A DNA stretch of 64,000 bases from Lineus longissimus (lineage: Eukaryota > Nemertea > Pilidiophora > Heteronemertea > Lineidae): positions 10,177,501-10,241,500 of the forward strand of contig NC_088310.1 of the NCBI RefSeq assembly GCF_910592395.1. The letters are read 5' to 3'. Position 1 is the first letter of the stretch. The number at the start of each line of letters is the position of its first letter. Position numbers and translations under genes: made by a program. The notes below the pieces were generated by a model. It saw only the letters and a program-made list of their open reading frames with translations, searched no databases and was not told where the DNA came from. Of the stretch, positions 10,881 through 21,809 are shown in pieces.

Positions 10881-12177
10881 ATAAGGTAAAATTGGGGTAA
10901 TTGTAGCCCCTTTTTACCTATAATTTTTGTTACCAGGCAGATTCACTGAAACCGGCCTGCACCTTGTAGTGGCACTTCTTCCAATTGTACAGACTGCAAT
11001 TAAGGACACTTAATCTTAAACAATGCCTCTGAGAGACAATACAAAACTCGTGGTCAGGGGCTTCAAATACCCCGTGGCCTTGGGGAATTTGTAGCCCCTG
11101 ACTAAAATTTTAAATTGCATGTTTTTTATGTATGAGAACACTTTTTTCATTGGTTTATGGTCTTTATTGGTAATAAAGCTTTCAATATTATTCCAATCAA
11201 GGTTGACGACGAGATTTTGCTGGTATCAAACGATATTTATTGAACACATTAAGTGGTGTTCGATGCAATTACTTACCAACAATTTAAACAATATCGTCAC
11301 AAATCAGACTGATTTTAGAATGGTGTAAAAACACAACGTTCTATCTATCACCTCTGTTGTACATTACATCTTGTGTCAGACAATAGCTTGTGATATTCTG
11401 AATAGAATGGCGGTCTTGTCATGCGCCATTAAAAACTTTAGTTTCAGTTATGGGCCATGTATCAACACCAAATATAGCTGGCATCACTTAATGATAATGT
11501 AATGTACCATGAGAAATGCTGCTATCTAGTCAATGGAATTGCTTTAACGAGAGACACCAGTAACTTTGAAAATATTAAAATTATTTCGAAATAATTTTAG
11601 AGGAACTAGTATGAAACATCAAATGTATCATTGTTGGCACATGAAGGGTTAACATTGTATCAAAATTGAATAGGTTTATGATCAAATAATATAATTCGAG
11701 TAAAAGAATAAAAAAACTATCATTTTCATGATTTATGACATGGTATATGGAGCTATTTATAGGGGCTACAAATACCCCGAACCAACGGGCTACAAATACC
11801 CCGAGGGTACATTGGTTAGAAAAGTGTCTCTGAAATGACATCAAATGCCGCATACAACATTCTCTACACTCAATACTGATCACCTCAACCAAGTTTCATA
11901 TATATCAATGCTCTGCAAGTATGGAAAATGTGGACCTGTAAAAAGTTCGATCCGACTTTTTTGTGCATGTGTCTGGTTTGTTTTCTTCTTATAGCCAAAG
12001 CTCTTACATAACATATTGCATAATCCAAAACTATTGATGTTGTGATACTCAAGAGTCACCTCTTTCATATCCATGCTTTGGTTGGCTGAATAATTCCGCA
12101 GTTACCGCAATATGAATCAGAAACATTATCAGGGGCTACAATTTGACCGGGGTTACAAATACCCTATTTTACCTTAT
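10881..12177. mobile_element. 1.3-kb non-autonomous DNA element with terminal inverted repeats
   Basis: The left end ATAAGGTAAAATTGGGGTAA and the reverse complement of the right end (ATAAGGTAAAATAGGGTATT) match over about 30 bp, including a TTGTAGCCCC/TTGTAACCCC block. The motif GGGGCTACAAATACCCC or variants recurs inside at 11058-11102 (as an inverted pair), 11762-11808 (twice, direct) and 12132-12165. No transposase frame is present. The bases outside both ends are A/T, so a TA-type target duplication is possible but not provable here. Confidence 0.7.
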
Positions 12178-12179
12178 AT

Positions 12180-12465
12180 GATAGATGACAACAAATTTAA
12201 ACGGCAATTATGTCGTTGGAATTCGCGTCGGCTGCCCTTGTGCATTCCGGACAGTGAGGTCAAGAGGATGCGTAACGCAAGGAGTGGTACTTTCTAAACG
12301 AATAATACCAATTTGTTCATGAACCATTAATTGGATAATTATGGACTACGAGAGGCTTTAATTGAACACCCGCCAAAAAATTATACAGTAACGTCCATTC
12401 TATGATCTTGCACGTGTTTCATAGACCTTCTAGATGGGAGGCTTAATGCTATAATCTTGAAGGTA
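12180..12465. other. gene-free stretch
   Basis: Nothing is recognised between the 1.3-kb TIR element and the left arm of the large inverted repeat. Confidence 0.4.
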
Positions 12466-12469
12466 ACTG

Positions 12470-13620
12470 CCTTAAAGCTGAACTGCATGAACAAAAACAG
12501 AAGTGTCCATGTTTAAAAAAAACCATCGCGCTGGGAGACCCTGGACGAGAGAAATGCGCTTTCAAACGCCCGAAACACCCTTCAGAAGTCAGCCAGAAAC
12601 ATGATAGTCCACGGCGAAACAGTGGCGCTGCCGTAAGTCTGTCAGCAGAACACCGGACGTGCTGGATCATGAGTGTGGGTACACATACAATTACACGTAG
12701 ACCATTCCAACCATGCTGACGGAATACCATGTACTTCCATTTTCGAATGTGTGCACTGATGAGAACACGAAAGAAAACATTATGGAAAACAAATGAAAAA
12801 AATCACTCCCCGTCAAGAAATAAACCTACACCGCTATTTGCGGGGAGAACGTACAAGATAAAATGCAATACGCCGGTGTGACAGCAGATATAGTCCCCCT
12901 TGAGTCATAGTCCGGTAGCATTGTATTTGATCAATTAAGCAGCATGATCTATTGTACCGCTAACCCTAACCAAAACATTTAGCAATGCGGGCTATTGTTA
13001 CACGGACTATCAGCCCTAGGACTACTATCCCTTGCACACCGGCTTTCAGACCCTGGACGTGAAAAAAATCGATACTAGGCCTATAGTACAATACAAGCAC
13101 GTGGACAACCGAAAGGGGCGAATCTGTCCAAAAAAGTCCCTAAAAGTAGAAATTTGATCTGTAAAAGCACGAGAACTAACAGAGAGAATATTCACCTAAA
13201 CTCCATCATGGATTATCCGATGAAAACGAGCGTAAATACAGAGAATGTCTGCTTTCCGTCCTGAAAGCCGCCTTAAAAGATTCCATAACGCCATGTTTTT
13301 CTTCCACGTAGGCCTACTCACGACCTTCTTTGACCAACATGACGTAAGCGTGGTTTGAGGTTCATCAAATGTTATTCGCAATCCCCTATCTACATAGCAT
13401 TTTTTATTCTATTGTACAAAAATTCCATTGTTCATTTTGTTGTCTCCCAATACTGTCATCTCGCCTGTATCCCGATTTTTGCTAACGCTAGTATGCCTAT
13501 TATCGCAATTGCTTAGCCCATGTACGCTAATCTTGGGTCAGAACAAGAATAGGTCTTTGTCGGAGGTTGCAAATAAAAATTTGGCTCCGCAATTTGTGTT
13601 GCCTCTATGAACGAGACAGG
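12470..13620. repeat. left arm of a large inverted repeat
   Basis: The arm pairs with 13845-13985 plus 15768-16740 on the opposite strand. Examples: caaaaacagaagtgtccatg here against catggacgcttctgtttttg at 16685; ggataatccacgatgg at 16251 against ccatcatggattatcc at 13204; tttgcaacctccgac at 13894 against gtcggaggttgca at 13559. Arms are diverged, with small indels. The innermost part (13497-13620) faces its partner across a 225-bp loop. No gene is recognised inside. Confidence 0.8.
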
Positions 13621-13789
13621 GGTGGATCTCTACAAGTAGAATGACCAAGAGCCTGAATAAACAGTACAATAATTAGGACATTCAGCTATTTTCGTTATCT
13701 CACACGGGGCTTCAGGGTTAAGTCGAGGGTATACCCCCACCCCAACCCCCCGGATTCACAACCCTTGTGGCACAGAGATTTGCTTGTCG

Positions 13790-13850
13790 GTAGGCCTTAC
13801 AAGGGATCCCTGTCTCATTCCTGTCTCATCTACATCCCTGTCTCATTTCT
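13790..13850. repeat. short CCCTGTCTCAT tandem repeat at the loop
   Basis: Three close copies of cCTGTCTCAT lie in the loop of the inverted repeat, just before the right arm begins. Confidence 0.55.
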
Positions 13851-13971
13851 TAAGGCGACACAAACTGCGGAGCCGGGTTGTTGTTTGCAACCTCCGACAA
13901 GGACCTGTTCTTGTTCTCGCACAAGATTAGAATACATGGGCTAAGCAACTGCGATAATAAGCGCACAGTAG

Positions 13972-15765
13972 AAAAGCCGAAGCGCTACTGTAGTTAACGT
14001 GCATACGTATCCAATGTAAACAATGTTTCTCATGCCCATGGATTCGATTCAAATGGCTTAAATTTGACTTAAAATGGCCGCCAAAAGAGATAAACGCGCG
14101 AATGAAGCAACTCGACTATTCTGAGCTCCGAGAAGGAACCACATGAATATTCACACTGTTTTTAATCAAAATTCTATTTCAGGGGGGGGGTTGGGGGTTT
14201 ACCCCTCGACATATGTGTTTTGATTTTTGAGACTTTAGTAATAATATCCAAAAGACGCTTAAAATGGATATAATCCCGAATTAATGAAGCAAAAAACGGG
14301 CAGGCGTTTCGGGCAGAGACATGTATTTATCCACTGGAGGAAATGGCACATAGTCCGTACTGAACTGGGAAGCTGTGGTAAATACATGACTGTGATGGGT
14401 GAAAGTGGATTTATTCTTCAATCTTTGGTGGATTCTTAATCTGCAGAGCCAGGCCATAACAGGGATATACTTTTGATAAGTAATTTAAGGAAATATTGTG
14501 TCACTGGCCAGTTTAGAACTTGTATTCTATAGGCCCATATCAGTCCGCGAGAGACGATTTGATGGCAATGCTGTACACAAATCAATTTTTCTCATGCAAT
14601 TGGATTTGGAATGTTTTGAATTTTTACTCTTATTTTGATAAAAGCCTCTTCATAACACATATACAATTTGGTGGGAATTAAAGCACCCTTAGTGTACTTT
14701 TTTCACCAACCTATGTTCATTAAAATGTACACAGAATGTACACACTGGCTAATAGATGTCTCTGGCCTTTAGAGGAACAAAAGTTTATTTTGAGATTTCA
14801 ATAAACCTTTTGAACGAATTCCACATGGGCCGTGGTGGGATCCGAAGACACCTTAAGGAGGAATGTATGTTTTTATGTGGTACCATTGGTTTTGCAGACC
14901 TTCTTGTTTTTTACTAAAGAATAATCAATATTCGCTAGCAGGCTTTTTATGTTCCGAGATATGAAGAGGGTTCTTTGTTCCTCAGGTTCTTTGTTCATCA
15001 GTCTGGTGTTCCTCAAGAGTCAAGTTTCTTCCAGTCGTTTGGCCTTCAAAAACCCTTTCCAACCAATTTTTTTTATGCATTTACCATTCGGCAACATGTT
15101 GGTGGGGGAAAAACCTGATCCCTGACCCATTGAATTGGTTGCCCAGGTAAAACTTCTTGCAATTGTCTCAAGGAAGCCACCAGTACCACCTCTTGGCAGT
15201 CTTGCCAATATCATTCCAGTGAAAAGGAAAGGTAATGATGGTTGAGTGTTGGGGCTAGGGTACCATCAAAGGAGTACCTCTTCCTCGCTCTGGGTTAAAC
15301 GTGTCACAGGACTGTACCATCATGAATGTTTGGGGGTTCCACTCGAGCGCCCCGGGGTAAGCAGCTCGGAAGGACTTATTGAGAGGCCAATAGGGGGCTT
15401 GAGGGGCCTTCCCCCAATGCACTGGATAAAACATGTCAGAAGGACGGGGGTGGTGGGGGGGGGGGGGGGCTCTCCATATCGACAGTTGCGCGAGTTCAAT
15501 AGAGCTTGCACTTTACATAAGAATCTGCCAGAGTGCCAGATTACGAAAGTCCGGACACCTTTCGGGGGGGGGGGACATTTTCAATTTCTTTGCCGTCTAT
15601 TATGATGATGGAGCTGAGTTACTGCTAAAGAGATACACGGAGAAAACTGTCAATCATAACAAAATATTGGCGGAAGGAACTATAGCAGGTTCTCAACCAG
15701 GGGGTTTGGGGGTCCCCCCCCCCATCCTTAAGGCGCTGCGCGCTTACTAGGACACTGCACTGATA
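13972..15765 (+). mobile_element. nested 1.8-kb transposable element (copy 1)
   Basis: This block lies between GATAATA repeats in the right arm. 14090-15765 is related, in inverted orientation, to 24385-25200. Relative to that copy it carries two additional blocks: a 457-bp MITE (14311-14767) and about 360 bp at 15000-15365. The right end reads back as AGTGCAGTGTCCTAGTAAGC, also present at the edge of the second copy. No transposase frame is visible. G-rich runs and GGGGGTT tracts are abundant. A part at 15250-15500 is also shared with the 2.2-kb segmental repeat. Confidence 0.65.
14311..14767. mobile_element. 457-bp MITE with GGCAGAGACAT-type ends (copy 1)
   Basis: The left end GGGCAGAGACATGTATTTAT and the right end, read in reverse (GGCCAGAGACATCTATTAGC), are inverted repeats of about 17 bp. 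The body matches 56005-56514 closely. Its insertion into the 1.8-kb element is shown by its absence from the corresponding place in the copy at 24385-25200. Confidence 0.75.
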
Positions 15766-16929
15766 ATATTAGGCATAATAGCGTTAATTAGCAAAAGACG
15801 GGACACCGGCGAGATTACAGTATTGGGAGATAAAAAAATTAAAAAAAATTTTCGTACCATAAAATAAAAAATACAATGAAGATGAGCGTATTCTTACGAA
15901 ATACATGTAACGAACGACGGTACACAGACGAGATGACAGTATTCAGGGGCAAATGTTGCAAAAAATGTCTATCTTTTAAAAAATAATGAGAAAATGGTAT
16001 CAAGCGTATTCGAACTCTTGGCTTCTGATTTCTGAGCGCGACGTTCAAGCCGCAAGGCCAATCTGACTATCCACTGGATGAGAGATTGCGAATAACATTG
16101 ATCAACCTCGAACCACGCCTACGTCATGTTGATCAAAGAAGGCCGTATGTAGGCCTACGAGGAAGAAAAACATGGCGTTACGGAATCTGGTGAGGAGGCT
16201 TTCAGGACGGAATATAGCAGGAGTTCTCTGTATTTAAACTCCTTTTCATCGGATAATCCACGATGGGGTTCAGGTTAATATACTTTCTGTGAGTTCGTGT
16301 GATTTTACAGATCATATTTCTACTTTTAGGAAGGTTTTAGGATGTATTTGCCCCTTTCGATTGTCCACGTGCTCATATTGTACTTGGCCTAGTATCGATT
16401 TTTCACGTCCAGGGTGTGAGAGCTGGCGTATCTAGTACGTCCTCCTCGCAAATAGCGGTGTAGGTTGATTTTTTCGATGGGGAAGGGATTTTTTTCTCAT
16501 CTATTTTCCATAATTCTAACTTGTAACTATTTTCTTTCAGGTTCATTTTCATCAGTGCACACACACGAACATGGATGTACATTGTATTCCGTCAGTATGG
16601 TTGGACATGGCCTACGTGTAATTGTATGTGTATTCACACTCATGATCCAGCACTTCCGGTGTCCTTGCGGTGGTCTTTTTTAAACATGGACGCTTCTGTT
16701 TTTGTTCATGCAGTTCAGCTTTAACTAATAGTGGCAACCAGCTGAGCTTAATAGTCTTATTGGTGTCAAGAACGGATAATTTCATACAAACAGACATGTA
16801 AAATCTACGACGACCACAACTATAGCATCGAAGGATACAAATGTGTGTTGAGTCATCTTTTTGATATAAATATATGAGGAGGGGATTTCCAGAGACACAT
16901 GCACGACGCAGTAAATAAGACACATATAA

Positions 16930-17172
16930 ATGTCTACTGATCGACATATTATCAAAAAGTATCTCCGCCTCATAGCGTTCAGTATTATCCTTGATGTACT
17001 GCATATAGTGTGGAAAAAAATGGATATTTGCAGCGGTCAGAAGAATAGACCCAACCAGTACGACGGTCCTTGCTTTGTCCTTGGTGCACAGCCTTTTCGC
17101 AGCCACGGGAAACCGGACGGACATGGCGCGGCCTATGGACATGGCAACAAGATAAACCGGAATGCAGATTCT
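16930..17172 (-). pseudogene. class A GPCR-like fragment (TM3 - loop 2 - TM4)
   Basis: Minus-strand translation from about 17172 reads ICIPVYLVAMSIGRAMSVRF, then PVAAKRLCTKDKARTVVLVG, then SILLTAANIHFFPHY. This has the layout of the end of TM3, the region after the DRY motif (xVRFP is typical of peptide receptors), a basic second loop and TM4. Here the DRY-like position reads GRA. An in-frame stop lies a few codons upstream and the frame loses family character after about 16930. No other receptor exons were found, so it is probably a relic or one isolated exon. Confidence 0.4.
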
Positions 17173-17427
17173 TAAATGGATTTTTTTCTAAATGACTATA
17201 ACTTGTGATGACTATATATATGTTTTTTCTTATCTATGTTGATTCTAAACTTCTTTAATATTAGTACTGTCAACGTGGTGTGTCCGTGTCAACTTGTAGA
17301 AGACCGACGTTTGGGCTGGTACTAGTCACTATGACTAGTCTATGACCACACTAACATTGCACCCTTGACCAAATGAGGAGTGAACAAGTCTTCACACAGA
17401 TAAGTTTATCTCTAAGAGGTGTAGCTC

Positions 17428-17650
17428 TTAACTAACACATACAACTGAGAAGACAAATCCCAAATTCAGTGCAGTGCTATAACTTACACTTTCTAAATGG
17501 AGTTTGATACGGTGCAGCGCTATATCTTGCACAACTGATCGAGAAGACAAAATGCCAAAGTCATGTGCAGCGCTATAACATAGAATGAGTTCAGCGCTAT
17601 AGCTTAACCTCGGAAGAAGGAGTTGAGTGCACATCACAGGTCGGGCTTTC
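17428..17650. repeat. degenerate GCAGCGCTATA repeat
   Basis: Four copies of a motif close to CAGCGCTATAACTT lie at irregular spacings of 35-60 bp. Function unknown. Confidence 0.45.
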
Positions 17651-18235
17651 CACACTTGGCTTGATCATCGCATTTGATATGTCCTTTGTTCAATTTGAGA
17701 TGTTGCATTCGTGTTGCGATGCTTCTTGCTTTTGCGGCCTTGGTGTTCTGCCAGAACTAACTTGGGTTATCTTTCAAGTTGGCGCTTCTACAAGTAAGGT
17801 TCAGTTGGCCCTGCACAGTTTGGTTCTCAGTTTTGGTCCCTCTAGGTTCATGCACCGTTGTGCATCTTTTATCTATTTTCCTGATTTCCACGCTTTTTTG
17901 CGGGCCTTTCCGGCGGATCAGTCGGCGCATGCTCGTATTCATCCAGGGGTGGGATGTCCTGACTGGAGTGATCTTCTCTGAAAAGTTGGAAGTTATGTGA
18001 AAGCTGGCGGGCTAAATATACATTCCCCAGCAAAGCCAAAGTCGATCACCCGGGAATGTCCGTGATGAGCAGTTGTGCATTGGGATCATTTATATACATT
18101 TATATGTACTGGATATACCCATACACCTATAGTATGGATTTGAATATATACTTGCCAACCCCAATGAACAAATCGAAAGCGAGGCATTTTCTGCTGACAC
18201 CGCAGGCTGCGCGCACTTCTAACAAAGTGTCCAGA
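17650..18235. other. gene-free stretch
   Basis: Overlapping open frames on both strands show no family motifs, and no splice-flanked exon is evident. Confidence 0.4.
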
Positions 18236-18620
18236 GATCCGTATACAATATATTCGGACGAAAAAGTCTGAACACAATTCAATCAAAGGCCTCCGCACTG
18301 TTTCGGTAAGGCTTTTATTCAAAACATGGTAATGTAAAGATAGATTTACCAGAGTCTTTCAAATACATTTACAAGACTCTGGATTGAGAAACATAAGAAT
18401 CTATGTTGAGACCAACCTGGCGATCAACCGAAGAAATTAGAGTGATGTGTTGGCGTAGATTATTTCCATAGTTTGGTAAATTGATCTTTGCATTACCATG
18501 TTTTAATGAAAACCTTACCGATACAGTTTCGGATGCCAGTGCCAAGCGCTCGGCTCATGTCCACACTTCTTCGTCCGAATATACAATTGACTATTAAAAA
18601 CTCCGGTTCTGACCAAGAGC
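18236..18620. repeat. long inverted repeat with inner hairpin
   Basis: 18236-18350 (tatattcggacgaa, then cggtaaggcttttattc, then aacatggtaatg) is the inverted counterpart of 18470-18600 (cattaccatgttttaatga, then ccttaccg, then ttcgtccgaatata). Between them, CCAGAGTCTT at 18351 and AAGACTCTGG near 18373 form a further stem. This is a foldback or MITE-like structure of about 385 bp. Confidence 0.7.
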
Positions 18621-19570
18621 CGAGGCATCAGGTGCACTGCCGGCTGCAGTCATTGCAGACGACAATCTATGGGGATTACACAGTCACTCAGTTAATTAAA
18701 GAAGTCAATTTATTGACGTTACTTCAGACCATGTTATTGCCATAATCAATAGAAGGAGTATCTTTTCCCGTGCCAAACAAGAATCAATGTGGAAACCAGG
18801 AGATCGGGCATTTTATTTGACATAGCACTCACGTGGTTGAGGGGTATATTATGTTATCAAAATAACTCTTGTCATAGGGTTTTCCTTCCAGAAATAACGT
18901 AACCATGAAAACTGGGTGGCTCAACAATATGGTGGTAAATAACAACGTCAACGGGTTTATATTAGCGCGGTGTATGTTTGGATGTCGAATGGCTCATGTA
19001 TGGACACAAGGTTCTTGTAGCTTGCTCTTACCAGCAGGGCAAACTTCGAACAACGCTAGTTCTTTCCTGCCTGTCGTGAATATGTCTCCAAATAAAACTG
19101 GAGGTGGACCTTGAAAGAGGCCTCCCCAGGCTGATAATGCCAATCGGTGATGAGTCGACACCTTGAGACGACACGTATACAGAGGATTCTCCAGACAGAG
19201 TCACAGCCAACAAGACGAACTTTTTATGATGAGCGCTATATATCTAGCCTGAAGCTGGTTGTGAATTTGTCACCGATTCTGGCCACTGCACTGTGATTTA
19301 TCGAAACTTGGGAACACTTTCAAGTACATCAGCCAATTCATGGACAAGATGTCATTAAAAAATTCGAAGTCGTATTATCCGTCTTTTACACGGATCTATC
19401 GCTAGATAAGATAGCTGAAATTCAGTCTCAAAGCCTAATCGTACAGTCGAACACCTGAAAGGTGCACTGCCCCTGTACCACAGATTAATTGATGTACAAT
19501 CACAGAAAATGTTGGGGTTGGATAGGTGCAGTAAAACACTTTGAAACACATATTTCGCACTGCGCAGTCA
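18620..19570. other. gene-free stretch downstream of the PI-PLC gene
   Basis: No exon is recognised. The first 60 bp next to the PI-PLC 3' end contain TTTATT (AATAAA on the minus strand) at 19577-19582, a possible distal polyadenylation signal. Confidence 0.4.
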
Positions 19571-19624
19571 ATACGTTTATTTGAAAGTGATTCTTACACT
19601 GATAAACAACGAAGAAATCGACAT

Positions 19625-19630
19625 TTTATT
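19625..19630 (-). terminator. polyadenylation signal of the PI-PLC gene
   Basis: AATAAA on the minus strand, only a few bases after the TAA stop at 19635-19637. A second AATAAA lies at 19577-19582 and may be the one used. Confidence 0.5.
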
Positions 19631-19634
19631 AAAC

Positions 19635-19799
19635 TTAATTTCCCATATTGAGCTGATTTAGTTCGTTGGCGACGGTGATGACATTTTCATTGGTATTGGC
19701 TTGGTTGACGTAATCTGCCATCAGGAAGTTCACCGTCTTCCCTCGCTTCTTCCGTTCGTTGTAACAGGACATGGCACTGGGTCTGATGTACCGGTTACA
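19635..19799 (-). CDS. secreted PAN/PI-PLC X protein, last coding exon
   Basis: The acceptor TTTATTTACTTCAG precedes the exon in phase 0. It encodes CNRYIRPSAMSCYNERKKRG, KTVNFLMADYV and a short tail to TAA (55 codons with the stop). The pattern Cys - small-residue run - Cys - basic - VNFL.DYV is that of the C-terminal strand of PI-PLC X domains of the secreted, eukaryotic single-domain type. Joining directly to the exon at 21152 keeps the frame, but family proteins usually have about 20 further residues here. A short exon between 19.8 and 21.1 kb is therefore probably missing from the model. Confidence 0.75.
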   Translation of the reverse strand, partial: CNRYIRPSAMSCYNERKKRGKTVNFLMADYVNQANTNENVITVANELNQLNMGN

Positions 19800-20759
19800 C
19801 TGAAGTAAATAAACAGAAACATTCAAGTAAGGTATATATAGCACTAACGCTCGGAGCACACGTACGTAAATGTAGGCGAGATCATGTCCCATAGATATCT
19901 ATAATCCTATCTATGTACAGCAAGTCTGTGTTTATAATTGAATACTTCAAATAAAATAGAGTTCTCGTACAAACTGTTGTTCCTAAATCAGATACATTGA
20001 CGTAGTTACCAAAAGGATCTTAACTGAAATGATAGTTTAGTAGAAATTTTGCTCTGGTTAGTAGGTTCGGCCACCTATGAATCAATAGATTAACTAATAT
20101 GTACTACTCTTGAAAATTCTCATGATTAAAGTCATAACATCCGGTTAACGTGCTTGGCGAGAAGTTTAGTTTTATGTGAAGTAAGCAAACTAAATTGTCA
20201 CGATAAGAGGATCTGCTCCCAATGATTTGATGGGATAGAGTATTATGATAAGTGGATGTTGGAGCAATAAAAAGACAGATCACGTTCACAATGTGTATCG
20301 TTTTCAGGAATTAAGTATAGTCCGCTTTATTTTCTTAAAACTAGCGAAGTAAGGCTTGTAGAGCTTTATCTGGTACCCAGTGCCTCAAATAATTTTGTAA
20401 CCTACCAACTTCTGCATGTCATTAACACACAGGCCTAAGGAGGCAAATGCTGAGACAATGATCATATCCTTGCTTATGCTTGCACACTTTCTTCTTGTAT
20501 CTTCTGGCATGCTACCACATGATGACGTCACCTTAAGATCTAGCCATGTGTCGCCGTAAAAATTAGCCTGAGTGAGAGAAAAAAATAGCAGTTCTGGAAT
20601 GATGGCACTTCAATCGCATTTATATCTAAATAAACAATTGATTGTAATATATCGCTTTGCAAATTTTTATTCTTAAATATTGCAATTTGAAACCTTGAAC
20701 ATAGTATGGCCAAAATATGATTTGTCACGGTTTCCATAACAGCAAGGAAGTTTTATACA

Positions 20760-21020
20760 TCCCCCCCCGCGCAAAAATATGGATTGTTTAACAGCTGCGG
20801 ATCCAGAAATTCAGGGAGGCGGGGGGGCTGCTATCACACCTGTAGAGGATCGAATGTGATCTTGGAAACGAGCGGGTCTTATAGACCCCCCCTTTCGAAG
20901 CATTTGGAAATTTTGAGCGCTAAATATACGTTTCCGGGAATCTGGGGGGCTAAAAGAGCATTAAGTAGTTTTTTTGCTACCTTTTGAAGGGGCACCCTAT
21001 GAAAAACCAAGTTTTCCCAA
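20760..21020. repeat. repeat-like G/C-rich intron segment
   Basis: Runs of C (20761-20768) and G (20819-20827) flank aacagctgcggatccagaaatt, which has the look of a transposon edge. It lies in the intron before the last PI-PLC exon. The open frame running through it from exon 6 is read-through and not coding. Confidence 0.35.
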
Positions 21021-21151
21021 CGGTGGCCAATTGATTCTCGAAAAGAAATTCGTTGTATTTGATGGTCATGTTGGTTGTTCGGTGGGGTACATGCACATAC
21101 AATTTGTTGGTCACTAATATGTTGTATGTCATTGACAAATGCGCTACCTAC

Positions 21152-21433
21152 CGAGTGGATGTAGGGGTGAGAACTCCTACAGCTGCTGTCACAAAAATGG
21201 TCCACCATAAAAATGAACACACGCTTGTTTTGTGCCACTGCTTCTCCAAGAGTCGGCCAACTGCCCGTCACTGCATTGATGCCGACCTTCCCGTTTGCTC
21301 CAGTAAAGTAGTCTCTGAAGATGGGGATGAACCTGCCGAAGCCGGATGGCATTGTGGTGTCGTCGAATCGAATGGCAATAACCTCGTTCCTGTGCGATGG
21401 ATTATTCAACCAGTTGTCAATGTCTCGTATAAT
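21152..21433 (-). CDS. secreted PAN/PI-PLC X protein, exon 6
   Basis: The acceptor AATCATTTCAG|ATTATA opens the exon in phase 0. It encodes IIRDIDNWLNNPSHRNEVIA, IRFDD, a middle part with WPTLGEAVAQNKRVFIFMVD, and ends SSHPYIHS. The pattern WL.NP..NEVI.I.F, then W.TL.E.V..NKR.FIFM.D, is a clear PI-PLC X signature covering the second half of the barrel. The donor is CACTCG|GTAGGT in phase 0; GTAG|GTAGCG four bases later is an alternative but changes phase. Three cysteines hint at an extracellular disulfide-bonded fold. Confidence 0.85.
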
Positions 21434-21618
21434 CTGAAATGATTTTTTTCCCTTATCAACAGAATGCACCCGATGGTCATTATTTGTGTTCCCATCAACG
21501 TATTGCAGCGTTAATAAGCTGGTTTGCTAGGAATGTCATATTGATATACAGTCACCTTGATATACACTTATGTGTTGATATCTTATCTAATAATAATGTG
21601 TTTCAAATTTGCACTTGC

Positions 21619-21809
21619 CTCCCATAACTTCCGTCCGTAAGCTGTGGCGTGACTCGCGTAAGCGGTATCTCCCTTGGCACGAGTGTCAATGTCGAAAAAT
21701 CGAATTCCAAAATCCAATTGGGCTGTGAAAGTGTAATCTTGGTTCCTGTATGGGCAGGACAAAGCGGGAAAATATGGCCAACCACCATACTTCATGACCC
21801 TATTCGCCC
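21619..21809 (-). CDS. secreted PAN/PI-PLC X protein, exon 5
   Basis: The acceptor TTTTTCTTATTTTACAG opens the exon in phase 1. It encodes GANRVMKYGGWPYFPALSCP, then YTFTAQLDFGIRFFDIDTRA, then YASHATAYGRKLWE. LDFGIRFFDID is the hallmark of PI-PLC X, and the His of ASHATAY fits the second catalytic histidine. The exon ends GGGAG|GCAAGT, a GC donor. The only nearby GT (CAA|GTGCAA) would put a stop codon within five codons of the next exon, so the GC donor is required for an open frame. Confidence 0.85.

Larger units (their letters stand above)
13845..16740. repeat. right arm of the large inverted repeat, split by a nested element
   Basis: 13845-13985 is the complement of 13497-13620. The pairing stops at GCGATAATA near 13965 and resumes after TGATAATATT near 15768, where agcgttaattagcaaaagac complements 13440-13500. 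The bases GATAATA flank the intervening sequence on both sides, which looks like a target-site duplication. The arm then runs to about 16740. Short frames inside it (such as 16465-16683) are not genes. Confidence 0.75.

Noticed and set aside
16465-16683. + strand frame with hydrophobic N-terminus as a secreted protein
   Set aside because: It lies inside the right arm of the large inverted repeat. The paired arm does not conserve the frame.
20879-21150. Extension of PI-PLC exon 6 through the donor (frame continues to 20879)
   Set aside because: Family similarity stops at PYIHS, a good GTAGGT donor lies there, and the extension runs into repeat-like DNA.
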